From Mesostigma viride (lineage: Eukaryota; Streptophyta; Mesostigmatophyceae; Mesostigmatales; Mesostigmataceae): 64,000 bases of DNA. A model generated the notes under the pieces. That model saw nothing but the letters and a program-made list of their open reading frames with translations. It made no database searches and was not told the DNA's origin. Location: positions 6,459,817 to 6,523,816 of the forward strand of contig RPFO01000080.1 in assembly GCA_009746045.1 (NCBI GenBank), in the 5' to 3' direction. Made by a program: the position numbers and the translations under genes. Numbering within the stretch: position 1 is the first letter of the stretch; each line of letters begins with the position of its first letter. This document shows positions 11,185 to 45,200 of the stretch, piece after piece.

Positions 11185-11322
11185 ATTCCCCCTCCCCCCC
11201 CTCCCCCTCCTCCTCCTTCCCCTCCTTCTCCCCCTCCTCCTCCTCCTCCTCCTCCTCCTCCTCCTCCTCCTCCTCCTCCTCCTCCTCCTCCTCCTCCTCC
11301 TCCTCCTCCTCCTCCTCCTCCT
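11185..11322. repeat. (CCT)n microsatellite
   Basis: Interrupted, then about 30 uninterrupted CCT/CTC units. It creates spurious poly-Ser, poly-Leu and poly-Arg frames. Confidence 0.97.
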
Positions 11323-12400
11323 TATCATCAGCACTACAACCACCATCATCAGTGCCACAATGATCACAAGGTCATAGGCACAAAGACCTCAAAGAGACGC
11401 ACATAGCCTATGGACGGCTTACCAAGAAGCGCTCCAGGACAGGTATCAGCGGACGGAGCGACACCCCTGGAAGACCCTGGGACACCCGCGTGGGGCCATC
11501 ATCCCTGGAAGCGTGGAATTCAGGCCATGAGGGGGCACAGATGGCCGAGTGGGTGGCCGAGTGGTTTGGTGGTTGAGTGGTTGGGTGGGTGATTGTGTGG
11601 GTGGAGGTAAGGGGGGGGGGGGGGGGGGGGGGGGCAGTGGATGGGTGGGTACAATGCCCCTTGCACCGAGAGGGAGAAAGGTTTGTCATCGTTTATGAAC
11701 AAGGATGGAACAAATGCAGGTAGACTGCGCACGCATGGGAACAGCCATTGCTGATGCGACCAACCCCTTATCAGACACGCCGCTGAGGGGTGGGTACATG
11801 TTGCTTTGAGAATATGAAACAGATACGGACGACAAGCAGGCAATAGCAAGCAAGCAAGCATAGAGTTGCAGCTACAAGTGCATCCTACGAGCCGTGTGAC
11901 ACGGTGGTCGCTGCGCTGCTGCCGAGTGGGTGCGGATAAGGGTTGGTTTCCGAAGATGTTGAAGGGTAAATCTGTAACACCGCGATTTCCAGAGGGTCTT
12001 CCATCTAAGGTGCATGTACGATTTTCAGAGGGTCTACCATCTAAGGTGCATGTACGTTCTACTGCAAGGTCGGCCACCACACCAGGTCTGGAAGGTCTGC
12101 CACCCTGTTTCTCTTTCACAGCGGGGCCATGTCCTACGGCTTCGCAAGGCAGCCCCCAGGTTAGGCTGGTTAGGCTGTTACCCCCCTTCGGCACTTCCGG
12201 TCCAGCTACCCGCCATTTCTTGCCGTGTAATTCTTAGCACGCTATCTGTAGCCTTGCTTTCTGACAACCAGCACACGGTCCACACACCCTGCCTCCTAAT
12301 GCCATGCAAACCGTAGCCTTGTTTTACTTTGCCTTGCAAAAGCCTCGCCATCCATCACGCCCTTGCCTTCCATAGCCCTACCTCGTACTTCTGCTAGTTC

Positions 12401-21247
<8,847 letters not shown>

Positions 21248-22349
21248 TTTGACAGACAGAATGCTGTTCAAATCGCAAAGCGCATTCGCCAAAGTTGCGA
21301 TGGATTCCAATCTAGCTCGAAGTAGTTACATGAGCCGACATATACTCGGTGTTTGAGAATCCGGGCATATCGCTTGTGTCTCGTCTCGAGCTGTCAAAAT
21401 TGAGCACTCAAAATTGCACCGTCTCTTTTTGAAAATTGACGATAAGTTTTAAAATGCAGCGCTCGCTACAGTAGCTTTTGAGTTTTGACCTGCTCGAAGG
21501 TCCTGCTCGGCCCTGGTCCCTGCCCCGATTGTGAGGGCTGTGGCGGACGCCAGCCTGATGCCTCCCACCGGCAAGGGCTACGTACAGTATTCTACGGCAG
21601 AGAATTTTAATCCGTATAGGATTAGGTTCACAGGTACGGACCACACATCCTTTGGCAGGACGGCAGACCAGACTGGCCAGTGGCCACTGACCAGGACCCG
21701 TACAGATGGCAGCATGCGGCCGAGCGCCAACCTCCGCACTGACTCCCCTGAGCAGACCGTTGCTGTGAGGAAATTCGAATGGGCAACCTTGGCTAGCTGC
21801 CATCCTACTGTAGGCGCACAGAAAACAAATCCTCGAAAAGTCCCACAAATGGCGTATGGTCGACATCGCTTCGGGGACATTGTCTCTACCTAGTAAATTG
21901 TCAAACATGCCGGACAATGACCGTAAAAATTATTAGCAGCCCTGTAGCAGCTGGTATGTGAATAATGCGGTGCATCATCGCATCGAACACAGTGTAGGAA
22001 AGACCTTGCTGGCTGTTTTGTATACATGATGGGCAGCCACAGAGGAGACAACGTGAGCAGCATACGATAAGAAATTTGCCGCTGCCTCCAGGCAAAAGGA
22101 AATTGGTTTCTAAGGCAGGTAACTTCGTGGTCACGGTTAAGCCAGCCATAATACAATATTTTGCTCCTATATGCTCCATAGCGAGTCTCTCAAGTTTAGA
22201 AGGCCTCTCAAGTTTGTGGGTGCCAAGCGCTAACGCCTGCCATCCTTGCATTCCAAGAAGTATAACTTGTAACACTGAATTGTCTTACTCGGCCGGACTT
22301 ATCATTTGCCTGCCTGACCGCTTGCTGTTATCAGCGTGATTCATGATAC
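21248..22349. promoter_or_regulatory. Shared upstream region between divergent WAPL and coiled-coil genes
   Basis: The two start codons are 1.1 kb apart and transcription diverges, so both promoters must lie here. I see no confident TATA box or named motif and no coding region. Confidence 0.5.
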
Positions 22350-34607
<12,258 letters not shown>

Positions 34608-35640
34608 TACAGTCGTATGATGAGCGCCGATATATTGCGACGGGCATTCGATAGTGAGCAGCTGCGCCTACAGTTCATGATGGGGAGGAGGCAGGAAAAC
34701 ATGCCGCCTAACATGTGGAACTGATCCTTCTCACTCAAATAAGTTTTGGGACATGGTTACTTCATAATTAGTCCAGCCAGCGGCCACAGCTTGGCCTTGC
34801 AAAGGACATCCGAAAGTGTACATACGCATACCTCATGGGCACATGCGACAAGAAATAACAATCCTGGCTGATGATGAGCTCATTGGCTTTTTATTTTTTC
34901 TCATGTTCCTGCTCCCTTTTTCTCCATTTTCTTTTCGTCTGCTTCTACCCGGGCGAGCTACATAATGCTCCCCTGGTAAGAGCCGTGATAGGATTTCATC
35001 CCTGCACTGTATTGTGCATGATAAAGCTGTTCATAAATTCCTGTTTTGCATAAATATTTTTGAACCACAGATTTTACATTAGTGTGATAACTTAACGTCA
35101 GGGTTTACATAACCAATCAAAGGCATCATTCGACCTATATTGAAGTCTCTCGGTGCCCCACAATGTAACCATATTGACGCAAGAATTTCATTAGTATCGT
35201 GTGGGGCCCAGCTCCCACTAGCTCAATCACGTCGATCAATCCATGAGCGAATTGATGCATGTATATATACATCTCACCTCCGTAATCTATCATTCTCGAT
35301 CAATGAATATATAGTATATATCAAGTATAATGGATTATTGATGGATATATAATATTAGTTGTTTAGCTGTGCCTAGCTAGCTTATGCAAAGCTGGAGATC
35401 GACCATGCGAGCTTGATCAAGCTTGTCATGCATGCAAGCCAGCTATTTGTATGTCAATGAGGTACCTTGGGTCCGGTGCGAGGGTTGCTCATTACAATTA
35501 CATGCGACTACCATGGACATGCGACATATTGACATGCATATTTAAAATAACCCATAAATATTGAAGCCCGGCCACCACCTTGCGAAGGTATATGTAAGGG
35601 TAGGGGTCACCTTGCAAAGCCAAAAGGTAGTATAGCTTCG
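34608..35640. other. Gene-free interval
   Basis: 3' flank of the coiled-coil gene followed by AT-rich DNA with many short TATA/GATC-like palindromes (about 35260-35460). No coding signal. Confidence 0.6.
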
Positions 35641-38600
35641 TCAGCACCGACCCAGCACGCTAGCTGGCGACGCGGTGCGCTCAGACCCCCGCTCCCGCCG
35701 CATCGCCACGCAGATGGCGGCCACAACGATGGACAGCTGCTTGCGCATAATCTCTTCTTCGGCCTCGGTCAGGGTGACAGATGCCATGCTGTGTGGGTCC
35801 TGCCCCGGCCCTGTGGCCGGCCCATTTACTGGGCCAATAGACCCCTGCACTGGCCTCTTTAATGATGCCTTAACGGCCTCATTTATTGGCCCACTTACTG
35901 GCCCTTTTACTGGCCCTTTTGCTGGCCCTTTTGCTGGCCCAACTGGAACAGACTCACTAGCAAGTGCAGGCACGCAGGCACCCGTGGGCCCTCGCCCAAC
36001 GGGCCTTTCCCCTGGAAACGGTGATCGGCCGGCCAGCAAGTCCCTCACCAGCGAGCGCAAGCCCCCAGGATCTGGCTTCCCTTCCCGCGAGGCATTTCGT
36101 GCATCGGCGTCATCTGCATGGCTTTGGCTGCGGTCTTTAAAGTTCTTACGGCTGGCGGCCTCGGACGCTCGTGTCTCAGGCGCTTGCTTGGGATGCCTGC
36201 TAGGTAGTTGCTGGTCCGATGGCTGTGAGGGGGGGTTGCTGGGCCGATGGGAGCCAGGACTTGGCTGCGCTGGCGCCTGCACGTGGGCGAGGACGACCGA
36301 TGATATGGCAACTAAAGTTGACAAGAGATAAGGTGCATGCCAAGTACGTGGGTGAGTGCATGTGGGTGAGCGCAAATGGGTGAGTGCAGGTGGGTGAGTG
36401 CAGGTGGGTGGCGACCGATCAAGCAACGGTAATGGAAGCCGGCAAGAGATGAGGTCAACATGCTGGGTAAAGCACAACTTGGCGGCTTGGATGCCTGAGC
36501 TTTACTGAAGACTTGTTGATACCAAGAGGGGGGGGTATTGCGTAGTGAAAAAGGGTCACAGGGTCAGGGCAAAGGGAGACCGCCGGCAGGATTGTTTGTA
36601 TCCTTAAGGCTTTAATAATGAAAATCCCATCGCACATACTCGACTGCAGAGAGGGGATTCAACTACCACTGCCGCATGCACCAGCATAGCGGGTGACATG
36701 TGAAGGTCTTAGATAGGATGTTACAGTTGTATAGGACACTCAATAGAATCGCTTCAGCGGGCAAGAGGAAGGATTTCTACCATCGTAGCCTCAAGAAATT
36801 AGACGCCATTGCCATGTCTCAAGAGCTGGAAACATGAAAGTGGCCGAGGTTTTTTCAAGAAAAGTATCTTCAAGAAATTGGGTTACTGACTCTCCTTCGC
36901 CAGGTCCCCGCATAAAACATCCACAGTGGCAAGAGGTTGGCAATTCAAATCGCGCTACCGCTTCGCAAGGCAACCCCCCACCAGTTATAGTGACCAGTAG
37001 TAGTGACCAGTGGGTTCCATTCTATAGCTTCGCAAGGCAACCCCCCACCAGTTATAGTGAACAGTAGTAGTGACCAGTGGGTTCCATTCTATAGCTTCGC
37101 AAGGCAACCCCCCACCAGTTATAGTGACCAGTAGGTTCCATTCTATAGCTTCGCAAGGCAACCCCCCACCAGTTATAGTGACCAGTGGGTTCCATTCTAC
37201 CGCTTCGGAAGGCACCCCCCCACCAGTTATAGTGACCAGTAGTAGTGACCAGTGGGTTCCATTCTATAGCTTCGTAGGGCAGCCCCCCACCAGTTATAGT
37301 GACCAGTTTAAGTGACCAGTGAGTTCCATTCTACCGCTTCTCATCGCAACCCCCCACCAGTTGTAGTGACCAGTGGGTTCCATTCTATAGCTTCGCAAGG
37401 CAACCCCCCACCAGTTATAGTGACCAGTGGGTTCCATTCTACCGCTTCGGAAGGCACCCCCCCACCAGTTATAGTGACCAGTAGTGATGACCAGTGGGTT
37501 CCATTCTATAGCTTCGCAAGGCAACCCCCCACCAGTTGTAGTGACCAGTGGTTTCCATTCTACCGCTTCGCAAGGCAACCCCGCACCAGTTATAGTGACC
37601 AGTAGTAGTGACCAGTGGGTTCCATTCTATAGCTTCGTAGGGCAGCCCCTACAGGGATTGCTTGGATTCTGCTTTTCCAGGTTCCTATTGCATACGATAA
37701 TATGCAATAACTCCGTTCCCATTTCAGCACAATGATACGCAATAACTCCATTCCCATTTCAGTACGATATTATGCAAGGGGGAACGGATCTCACCACATG
37801 GGGATGCAGGGTTGCAGACTGGGATGCAGCCCCGCCCCTGCTTGCGTCTCTCGGCCGCACCTGGAGCATCTCCATGACCGCACGCAGGTCGCGGCACTCG
37901 TCGCTCTCTGCTGGCGAACGCTCCAGCAGGCGCTCCGCCATCTCCTGACGGGGGCGTGAACGAGGATGGACGATCCAGGTAATGGCCTCCGAGAGTTAGT
38001 TGGATTGGGGGAGGGTTGCTGCATTTCCGGAGGGCTACAGAGGATGCAAGGCCAAGGTAGTAATGTGTAGTAATACCTAGTTCATTAGGGAGTGGGTTGC
38101 TGCATCTTCTGGGCGTTACCCTAGGGCACAAGGTTGGGCCCTTGTGTGGGAGCACTAGAGGGGACTCTTGCTGTGGAAAAAAAGTTTTAAGTCCTTCCCA
38201 TGGCGATGTGGCGCAGAGAGAGTGGATGTCTTGGGAAGCTATCCGTTAGTACGCCCTTGCCGTGGAGCACCGATGTATGCATCTCGTTATGGTTATGCGC
38301 TTTCGATGGCTACACCATGCATCTCAACAGCCTTAACAAGCACTGGGAAGACCTAGACCAGCAACGCTATGGACTGAACAAGCATTTCATAGCCTTCCCC
38401 AGCATTTCCCTCCCCAGCATTTCAATGGCTCTTACAAGAGCTTCCCTGGTGTTCCCACTACACCGCGTCGCCACATAACTGGCAATGCTCGCCCCAGCGC
38501 CCTGCATCTCCACATGGCTCGCCCCCCCACTCCTCACCATCATCTCGGACGCGTCTGGGCCGACGACAGCAGGACTGGTGTCATCGTGCAGCAGCGCAGG

Positions 38601-39280
38601 ACTGATGTCATCATGCAGCAGCGCACCTTTTGCGCCCATTGTCTCCCACCACCCGTTGTCGGTGGTGGGGTATGGCCCCACGTGGCCCTCGTACAACCGG
38701 CTGCCAAGAAGGCTGTCACGGTAGGGCAGGTAAGGGGGCAGAAATAAAGAGCAGAAAGGAAGTGAAAAAGTGAGCACATGTAGAACCAAGAAAAAAAACA
38801 GCAAGACAAGAAACATAAGGAGTAGAAGAAACCCTCCTGCATGCATGGGGCAGTGCAGCGCGTATTCAGAATCGATGATTCCATGTTCAGAGTTGGTTAT
38901 CTCCATGAATGGACCATCGATTGATAAACAATTGATGACATGAATTGGTTATCTTATGTTCAGAATTGGTTACCTCATGAATGGACCATCGATTGATACA
39001 TAAACAATTGATGACATGTATTGACGAGTGGTCGAAGCTGAACGCTTCGTATGTGCCTCCGTTGAAAAGGCTCCTACTGAAATATGAGGGAGGACTCCCT
39101 TCACGGAAGGTACGACAGCAGGGATTTTATTTTTAGTGACTAGATCACAAGGCTCTGCTTGAAGCAGTAGGAAAGACAGTGCAGCATGGCGATGAAAATT
39201 GCCATGCGCGGTCAAGGTTCCTAGCTCACCGCGAATGCGGATGCTGGTTTGGCTTAAGTACTTGTCGCTAAATTCATCGG
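35641..39280 (-). CDS. Candidate unrecognised gene, partly assembled exons
   Basis: Two exons join in phase: 37944-37861 (28 codons, helical, EMAERLLERSPAESDECRDL onward) to 36276-35641, which ends at a stop. The latter holds repeated G-P-(A/V)-(K/S/T) motifs (about 36000-35830) and a helical end TEAEEEIMRKQLS. Two further plausible segments upstream, about 38700-38470 (RLYEGHVGPYPTTDNGWWET) and about 39276-39231 (GTDEFSDKYLSQTSIRIR, ending at a gtgagc donor), do not join in phase, so exons are missing or wrong. No family recognised. The G-P repeats could instead be non-coding low-complexity DNA. Confidence 0.33.
36960..37645. repeat. Minisatellite array of about 12 units
   Basis: Core tggttccattctatagcttc then gcaaggcaaccccccaccag and ttatagtgaccagt, with optional agtagtgaccagt. 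Unit length alternates, so it is a compound array. It lies in the intron of the candidate minus-strand gene. Confidence 0.95.
38870..39020. repeat. Direct tandem duplication, about 70 bp
   Basis: Two copies of gttcagagttggttatctcc ... atgaatggaccatcgattga ... aaacaattgatgacatg with small indels. Confidence 0.92.
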
Positions 39281-39300
39281 TACCTTGAACAACCAAGGTG

Positions 39301-40514
39301 TCGGCATGAATCGACCAACAGGTTACGAATGTCCAGCCCCCCCTCGAGTAGGTTTGAGGGTGGATGGATGCGTGGGGAGACTAGAGACAAAACTTGTTCA
39401 ACAGGGAACACATGCACATAGGTTAAGTTGCCAGCAGCTGTTCCATGGCAGCACATCTTCCCTAACGAACACGTCGCAAGTATAACGTCCCATGCCCAAG
39501 CATGAACTTACGTGTCCCCCATGATGTCCGTTGCCGGACCAACGGTTGATGGATAATGCCCGACACGCACACGGCAAATCGATCGTCCCCGGAATTCTCG
39601 GACCTTGGTCAATTACGCGGCGACGGTTGTTTTGCGTACTTTCTCAATTCTGCCCCGTGTTCCCGAGATGATTGGCAATTCTAATTATTTCTCTTCCATT
39701 CCAATATCTGACGTGGGAAGTAGGCACCAATCATAGGAATGCGTGGGAACGCGTGCATGAGTCTTCGCCTGGGTAAAATCCACTGAAGCGGCTTTTGATA
39801 TCAAACAGCCAGGATAACTTTTCCGAGTCAAAAGTTCTTAGCAACGGCAAGGCAGGGTCGCTTTATTTACGCTCACTTATACGTGTCGTGGTATGCTCCT
39901 GATTCGACTCTAGATAATACGCTAATGTCGCGGCATGTCCGTGCTATTTCCCACAACTTTCCCCAGCCACGTCATTGGCGGCATTACAATTGCACGCGCA
40001 TTGCTCTGGAGACCGTAATCCATAGATTCCTTTTCCTTTCGGTTGCGGTGACGTCCATCACCAGACCGCGCTAGATTTTACTGGCGGCATTTTACCGGCG
40101 AGCACCGCAGATTGTCAACCAAATGTGACACTCTTTTGCATGGTGACTTCCATGAAAAATTGATATATAGAGCGCTGCGAGCAAACAGATAAAACAGGCG
40201 CGCTTCATGTGACCTGAACCCCGCTGAAATTCTGACATGAGCGCCGCGCCGAGGTCGACCTCCTGTTGACACGTGGTTGCCAGCCTGGGCACGGCTGCTT
40301 GGATCTCGCGCGCAAAGCGCCAGCAGCGCTTGGACCGAAGGGGTGCGTGGCATGCGCGTGCATGCGAGATCTTTTCCCCGACCAGTTTCCACAGCCTTCG
40401 TTCGCAACTCTCCCCCAACTCGCTATTTATCCCGATCCCCGTGGCCTCGATTAGGTCGACCAGCGTATCGCCATTACTCGCAAACCTCAACCAGTGACTT
40501 TCCACTCATCCACC
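39301..40514. promoter_or_regulatory. Upstream region of the quinone reductase gene
   Basis: No supported coding exon. A TATA-like ctatttatcc (about 40423-40432) lies about 90 bp before the ATG and is a possible core promoter; this is a single weak motif. Confidence 0.3.
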
Positions 40515-43500
40515 ATGGCCCCAAAGAAGATTCTGGTTGTTTTCTACAGGTTAGTGGTAGTTTTCTTCGAGGCTGTACGCAGTGTCGGTGTTTTTCGCGT
40601 GAGTCGGGTCTATTGCCCCGACATGATCGTAGCTAACCGACTGTATGCGGTGGTGCGTGGGGGGGTGATCTTGCTTTTATTTCTTCTTCAGCATGTATGG
40701 CCATATCCAGAAGCTGGCGGAGGCCATTGCGGAGGGCGTGAAGGAGGCAGGGGCTGAGGTGACCCTGAAGCAGGTAAGGCTTGGCCAGTGTAGGTGATGA
40801 GACTGCAACATACCCCATATTATTATGTATTGTAGAGTGTGCCTGGCCATGCTCGAAATGTCAAGTGTGGAAGTAGCCATCGTGGGGGGGTCTAATCTTT
40901 ACCATAATCGACAAGAAAGCGTTGTATGTCAGCGCCACTGAACAGCACGATTATCCATCGGTCGTCGCACCTGGGATTCCAGTGGCATGTTGGACGTCGT
41001 CCGGCTGCTTTTTTCCCAAATCTTCCTTGGTCGTATTGTGGCACGTCATCCCATCGAGTTTCTTCATTTTTAGCTTGAAGCTTTAGATACGCCGGTTCTG
41101 GTTTCCTCGTTACCCATTCACGTCTCATCGCACTTGCGTTTGTTTCCCTATTAGACATTGCTGCAATCTTTTTTTTTTTTTGCACTTGCGTAAAGCCCGG
41201 CATCAGTGGCGTGATGGTAGCAAGATTCTTCCTGGGAGACCTGTATTTAAGCCTCCGGCTGCTGTGCTCGTTTCTCAATTTGCATGCTGCTTGTTCCTCA
41301 TTTTTCATACATTTTTTCCCTCTGCCATCTTCATGATCTTTTCCACCTTGATGACCTTTTCCCGCTGTATGTTTGCCCACCTTTGGTTAAGTGGGCTTGA
41401 GTACAACCATTTGCTAAAAGTGTGCTCACTTGCAAAACTATGTCCTGCTCTTGTCACTGGACTAGTAACCTCCTTGTTTGTTATCTTCATATCCTGTTCG
41501 TGTCCATCTTCCCAGTGGAAAACTAGCTTTCCTGTCATCGTCTTCCTTGTATCTTTCAGCAACCGCTCGTGGATACCACCGCCGCCCGCCCGCCACTCCA
41601 TGGCCCGCATCACCTGCAGTACTTACTTAACGGCTTTTCTTTCTTTCTTTGCCTTCCCTTTCGCTGCCATTTGCGTCCTTGTCTGTCCTTCGCCTCCTTG
41701 TCCACTCTGCCCCCTCGTGACCCATGATCTTGGCATACCTACCCCGCGCGGCACGGCACTGTCTGCCATTCCAACACGCTGGCTTTTCTCCCTGCTATGT
41801 CCACCTGGCGCTGCACCCTGCCAGGTGGCCGAGACGCTGCCCGCGGAGGTGCTGGCGAAGATGTACGCGCCGCCCAAGCCGGACTACGAGATTGCCACGC
41901 CCGACGGTAGGCTTGTGTGAAGAGAAATAGCGGGTGAAAAAGGGTGGACGGGAGAAGTGGTGGTGATAGGCCTGCTGTAGATGTGCGCGCCGCCCATGTA
42001 TGAACACTACTACCAGATAGCAAAGCCTGATGGTAGGTATTGGAGCAGAGAAATAGATTGTGAAAGGATGGATCCAAGGTTGAATGGTAGGCAGATGGTT
42101 TCTCTAGGACATTATGTTTGGCCCGTGAAGGGAGTAATGGATGAGAGGGTGGTTGGAAGAAGGGATGCTAGGACTGATGGATGAAGGCATACTAGGACTG
42201 GTGGCAGGCCTGCTGTTTATCTAACAGGAGATATTTTTATAACAACCGCGAAATGGGATAGGGAGGTGACTGGTGAAGGGGCTGAGTGAAAGACAAAGTG
42301 TGATGTGGCCAAAGCAAAGTAGAAGTTAATGAAGAGATTGCAAATGAAATGTTTTCGTGAACTGACTGATGAAATGACAGAGGCAAGTAGCGATGAAATG
42401 ACCGCTTCATTGTGGGCGCAAGAAAGCTTTGTGTGTCTTTTTTTGCGTATAATAATAATGCTTGATAATGCTTGTCAATATTAATGCTTGAAAATGCTGA
42501 CGGATAATACTTTCATGAGCGTGCTGTGGATCTTGATTTCGATGGATTTCGATGGATTTTGATGAATTTTGATGGATCTTGATGGATCTGGATGGATTTG
42601 GATGGATTTGGATGGATGTTGATGGATGTTGATGGATGTTGATGGATGTTGATGGATGTGGATGGATGTGGATGGATGTGGATGGATGTGGATGGATGTG
42701 GATGGATGTGGATGGATGTGGATGGATGTGGATGGATGTGGATGGATGTCGATGGATGTCGATGGATGTCGATGGATGTCGATGGATGTCGATGGATGTC
42801 GATGGATGTCGATGGATGTCGATGGATGTCGATGGATGTCGATGGATGTCGATGGATGTCGATGGATGTCGATGGATGTCGATGGATGTCGATGGATGTC
42901 GATGGATGTCGATGGATGTCGATGGATGTCGATGGATGTCGATGGATGTCGATGGATGTCGATGGATGTCGATGGATGTCGATGGATGTCGATGGATGTC
43001 GATGGATGTCGATGGATGTCGATGGATGTCGATGGATGTCGATGGATGTCGATGGATGTCGATGGGTGTCGATGGGTGTCGATGGGTGTCGATGGATGTC
43101 GATGGATGTCGATGGATGTCGATGGATGTCGATGGATGTCGATGGATGTCGATGGATGTCGATGGATGTCGATGGATGTCGATGGATGTCGATGGATGTC
43201 GATGGATAGTTGGGGGGGGGTTTGTGGAGTTTTGATGGATGTTGATGAAACGCTTTCTGGGAGGTCGGTGGTCCATTGGTCAAGATAGTGTAGTGCCTGA
43301 CTACACGCCTAGCTCTGCACTCGCCCCAATGCCAGTTGTGAGGGCGGATGGAGCCAGCACGTTGACCCTGGGCACCCATGGTGCCACGGTGTAGCGCTCC
43401 AGTTTTTACACATCCAGTTGTGATGTGTTTGTGTACGGCAGATTTTACACATCCAGTTGTGATGTGTTTGTGTACGGCAGAGATGGTTGCAAAATGTCAG

Positions 43501-45160
43501 GGTGTGCCCCCCAGTATACACTATATATTTAGTGAATGGCAGCCATATTTATGTAGTATAGAACCGCCATACTCCATGTATACTAGAGGTAGAGTATGTA
43601 TTCGCCATTTATGCACCATGTATGGCACGTATTCACAGTGCTACATTTGTAACGGACATCCCGTATATGCTGTAATGGCGCAGTGTGCGACTGTCACGAC
43701 GGCTTTGCAAAGGAACCCCTTAGTATACCCCGGCCGACAGCGGGATCTTGGGCTTATCTTCTCCTGCTGGGTGTCCCATTTCCCTCTATTCCTCCATTCC
43801 CCCCCCACCGCCCCTGCCCCCGGCTCCGGCCCGGCCCCCCCCTCTCTCTTTCTTGCCCATGCCCACGTTCCCTCTGTCCCTTGCTCCTGTCCACGTTGCC
43901 CCCCCCTCTCCCCTCCCGCAGACCTACCCCAGTATGATGGCATCCTGTTTGGCTTCCCCACTCGCTTTGGCATGATGGCCGCCCAGATGAAGGCCTTCTT
44001 TGACGCGACCGGCGGCCTGTGGAAGACGGTGAGGGGGGGGGGGGGGGGGGGCAGAGAGAAGGTGGGGAGGGGAAAAAGTGGCAAAGAGGTGGCATGTATA
44101 TCATCCCACTGTGGGTAGAGAGTATATGAATAGGTAGAAAGCAAATGATGCTGATTAAGGGGGATGTGGTGGATTGTTTCACTAGTTCCCAGTTCACCTG
44201 CCAACAACTAGTTCGCAGTGTGTGCACTCTGTGCTTGATTTCATTTTGAATTCATCGCTGCATTTTTTTTTTTTTTTTTTTATCTGTTCGTTTATTTCTT
44301 TGTTTTTTTCGTTCTCCCTCCCTCCCTCCCTCCCTCCTCCCTCCCTCCCTCCCTCCCTCCCTCCCTCCCTCCCTCCCTCCCTCCCTCCCTCCCTCCCTCC
44401 CTCCCTCCCTCCCTCCCTCCCTCCCTCCCTCCCTCCCTCCCTCCCTCCCTCCTCCCTCCCTCCCTCCCTCCCTCCTCCCTCCTCCCTCCCTCCCTCCCGC
44501 CCTCCCGCCCTCCCGCCCTCCCGCCCTCCCGCCCTCCCGCCCTCCCGCCCTCCCGCCCTCCCTCTCCCCTCCCTCTCCCCCTCCCTCTCCCCCTCCCTCT
44601 CCCCCTCCCTCCCCCCTCCCTCCCCCCCCTCCCTCCCTCCCTCCCTCCCTCTTCTTCTTGATCTTTCTGAACATGATATCCCTCTCTGGTTGTCTCCTTG
44701 ATGATATCCCAGACTTTTTCAGCCTGCCAGCCGCTATCGAACTCCTTGTTTTGTCCAAAATGCTAGCCCGGCCTCGTTCTCACAATTTGTCTTCCGGTGT
44801 TTCTCAATCTGGCATCCGTCTTGGCAGGGCGCGCTGGTGGGCAAGCCCGCGGGCACTTTCATCTCCACCGCCACCCAGAACGGAGGCCAGGTACGCGAGC
44901 TGGACCCCCTTGTTGCATGCAGTGCTAGGTAGTCATTTTTGCAATCTTGTCCCCCCCCCTGATTGCATGGAAGAATGGGTGGTTATGTTGACCAGCTGGA
45001 ACCCCGCCTCAGCTGGAATGATATTTTGCCGGGCAGCCAAGCCGATGTGCTGCCCTGCCTCAGGTCTGATGTGAACCATCTTCTTCGGCCTTTTCTATAG
45101 ATTGCCTAACCGTGCGTGCTTCTGTGTGCACGTGCGTGTGTGTGCGCGTGTTTGTGTGTT

Positions 45161-45200
<40 letters not shown>

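Larger units (their letters stand above)
9240..12400. other. Gene-free interval
   Basis: No supported coding region. It holds two nested palindromes near 11070-11165, a CCT microsatellite, a poly-G tract (about 11608-11633) and a short tandem duplication (about 11992-12057, sharing ccatctaaggtgcatgtacg). The part nearest 12400 is presumably the WAPL 3' UTR. Confidence 0.6.

Noticed and set aside
36960-37640. Open frames with repeated FHSIASQGNPPPV-like peptides
   Set aside because: Translations of a minisatellite with mixed unit lengths; no other coding support.
42636-43379. Five open frames of 187-289 codons with WMDVDGC or HPSTSID repeats
   Set aside because: Products of a stop-free 10-bp satellite read in several frames; it is an intron of the quinone reductase gene.
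44222-44758. Ser/Pro/Leu-rich and Gly/Glu-rich frames
   Set aside because: Translation of the CCCT microsatellite in an intron.
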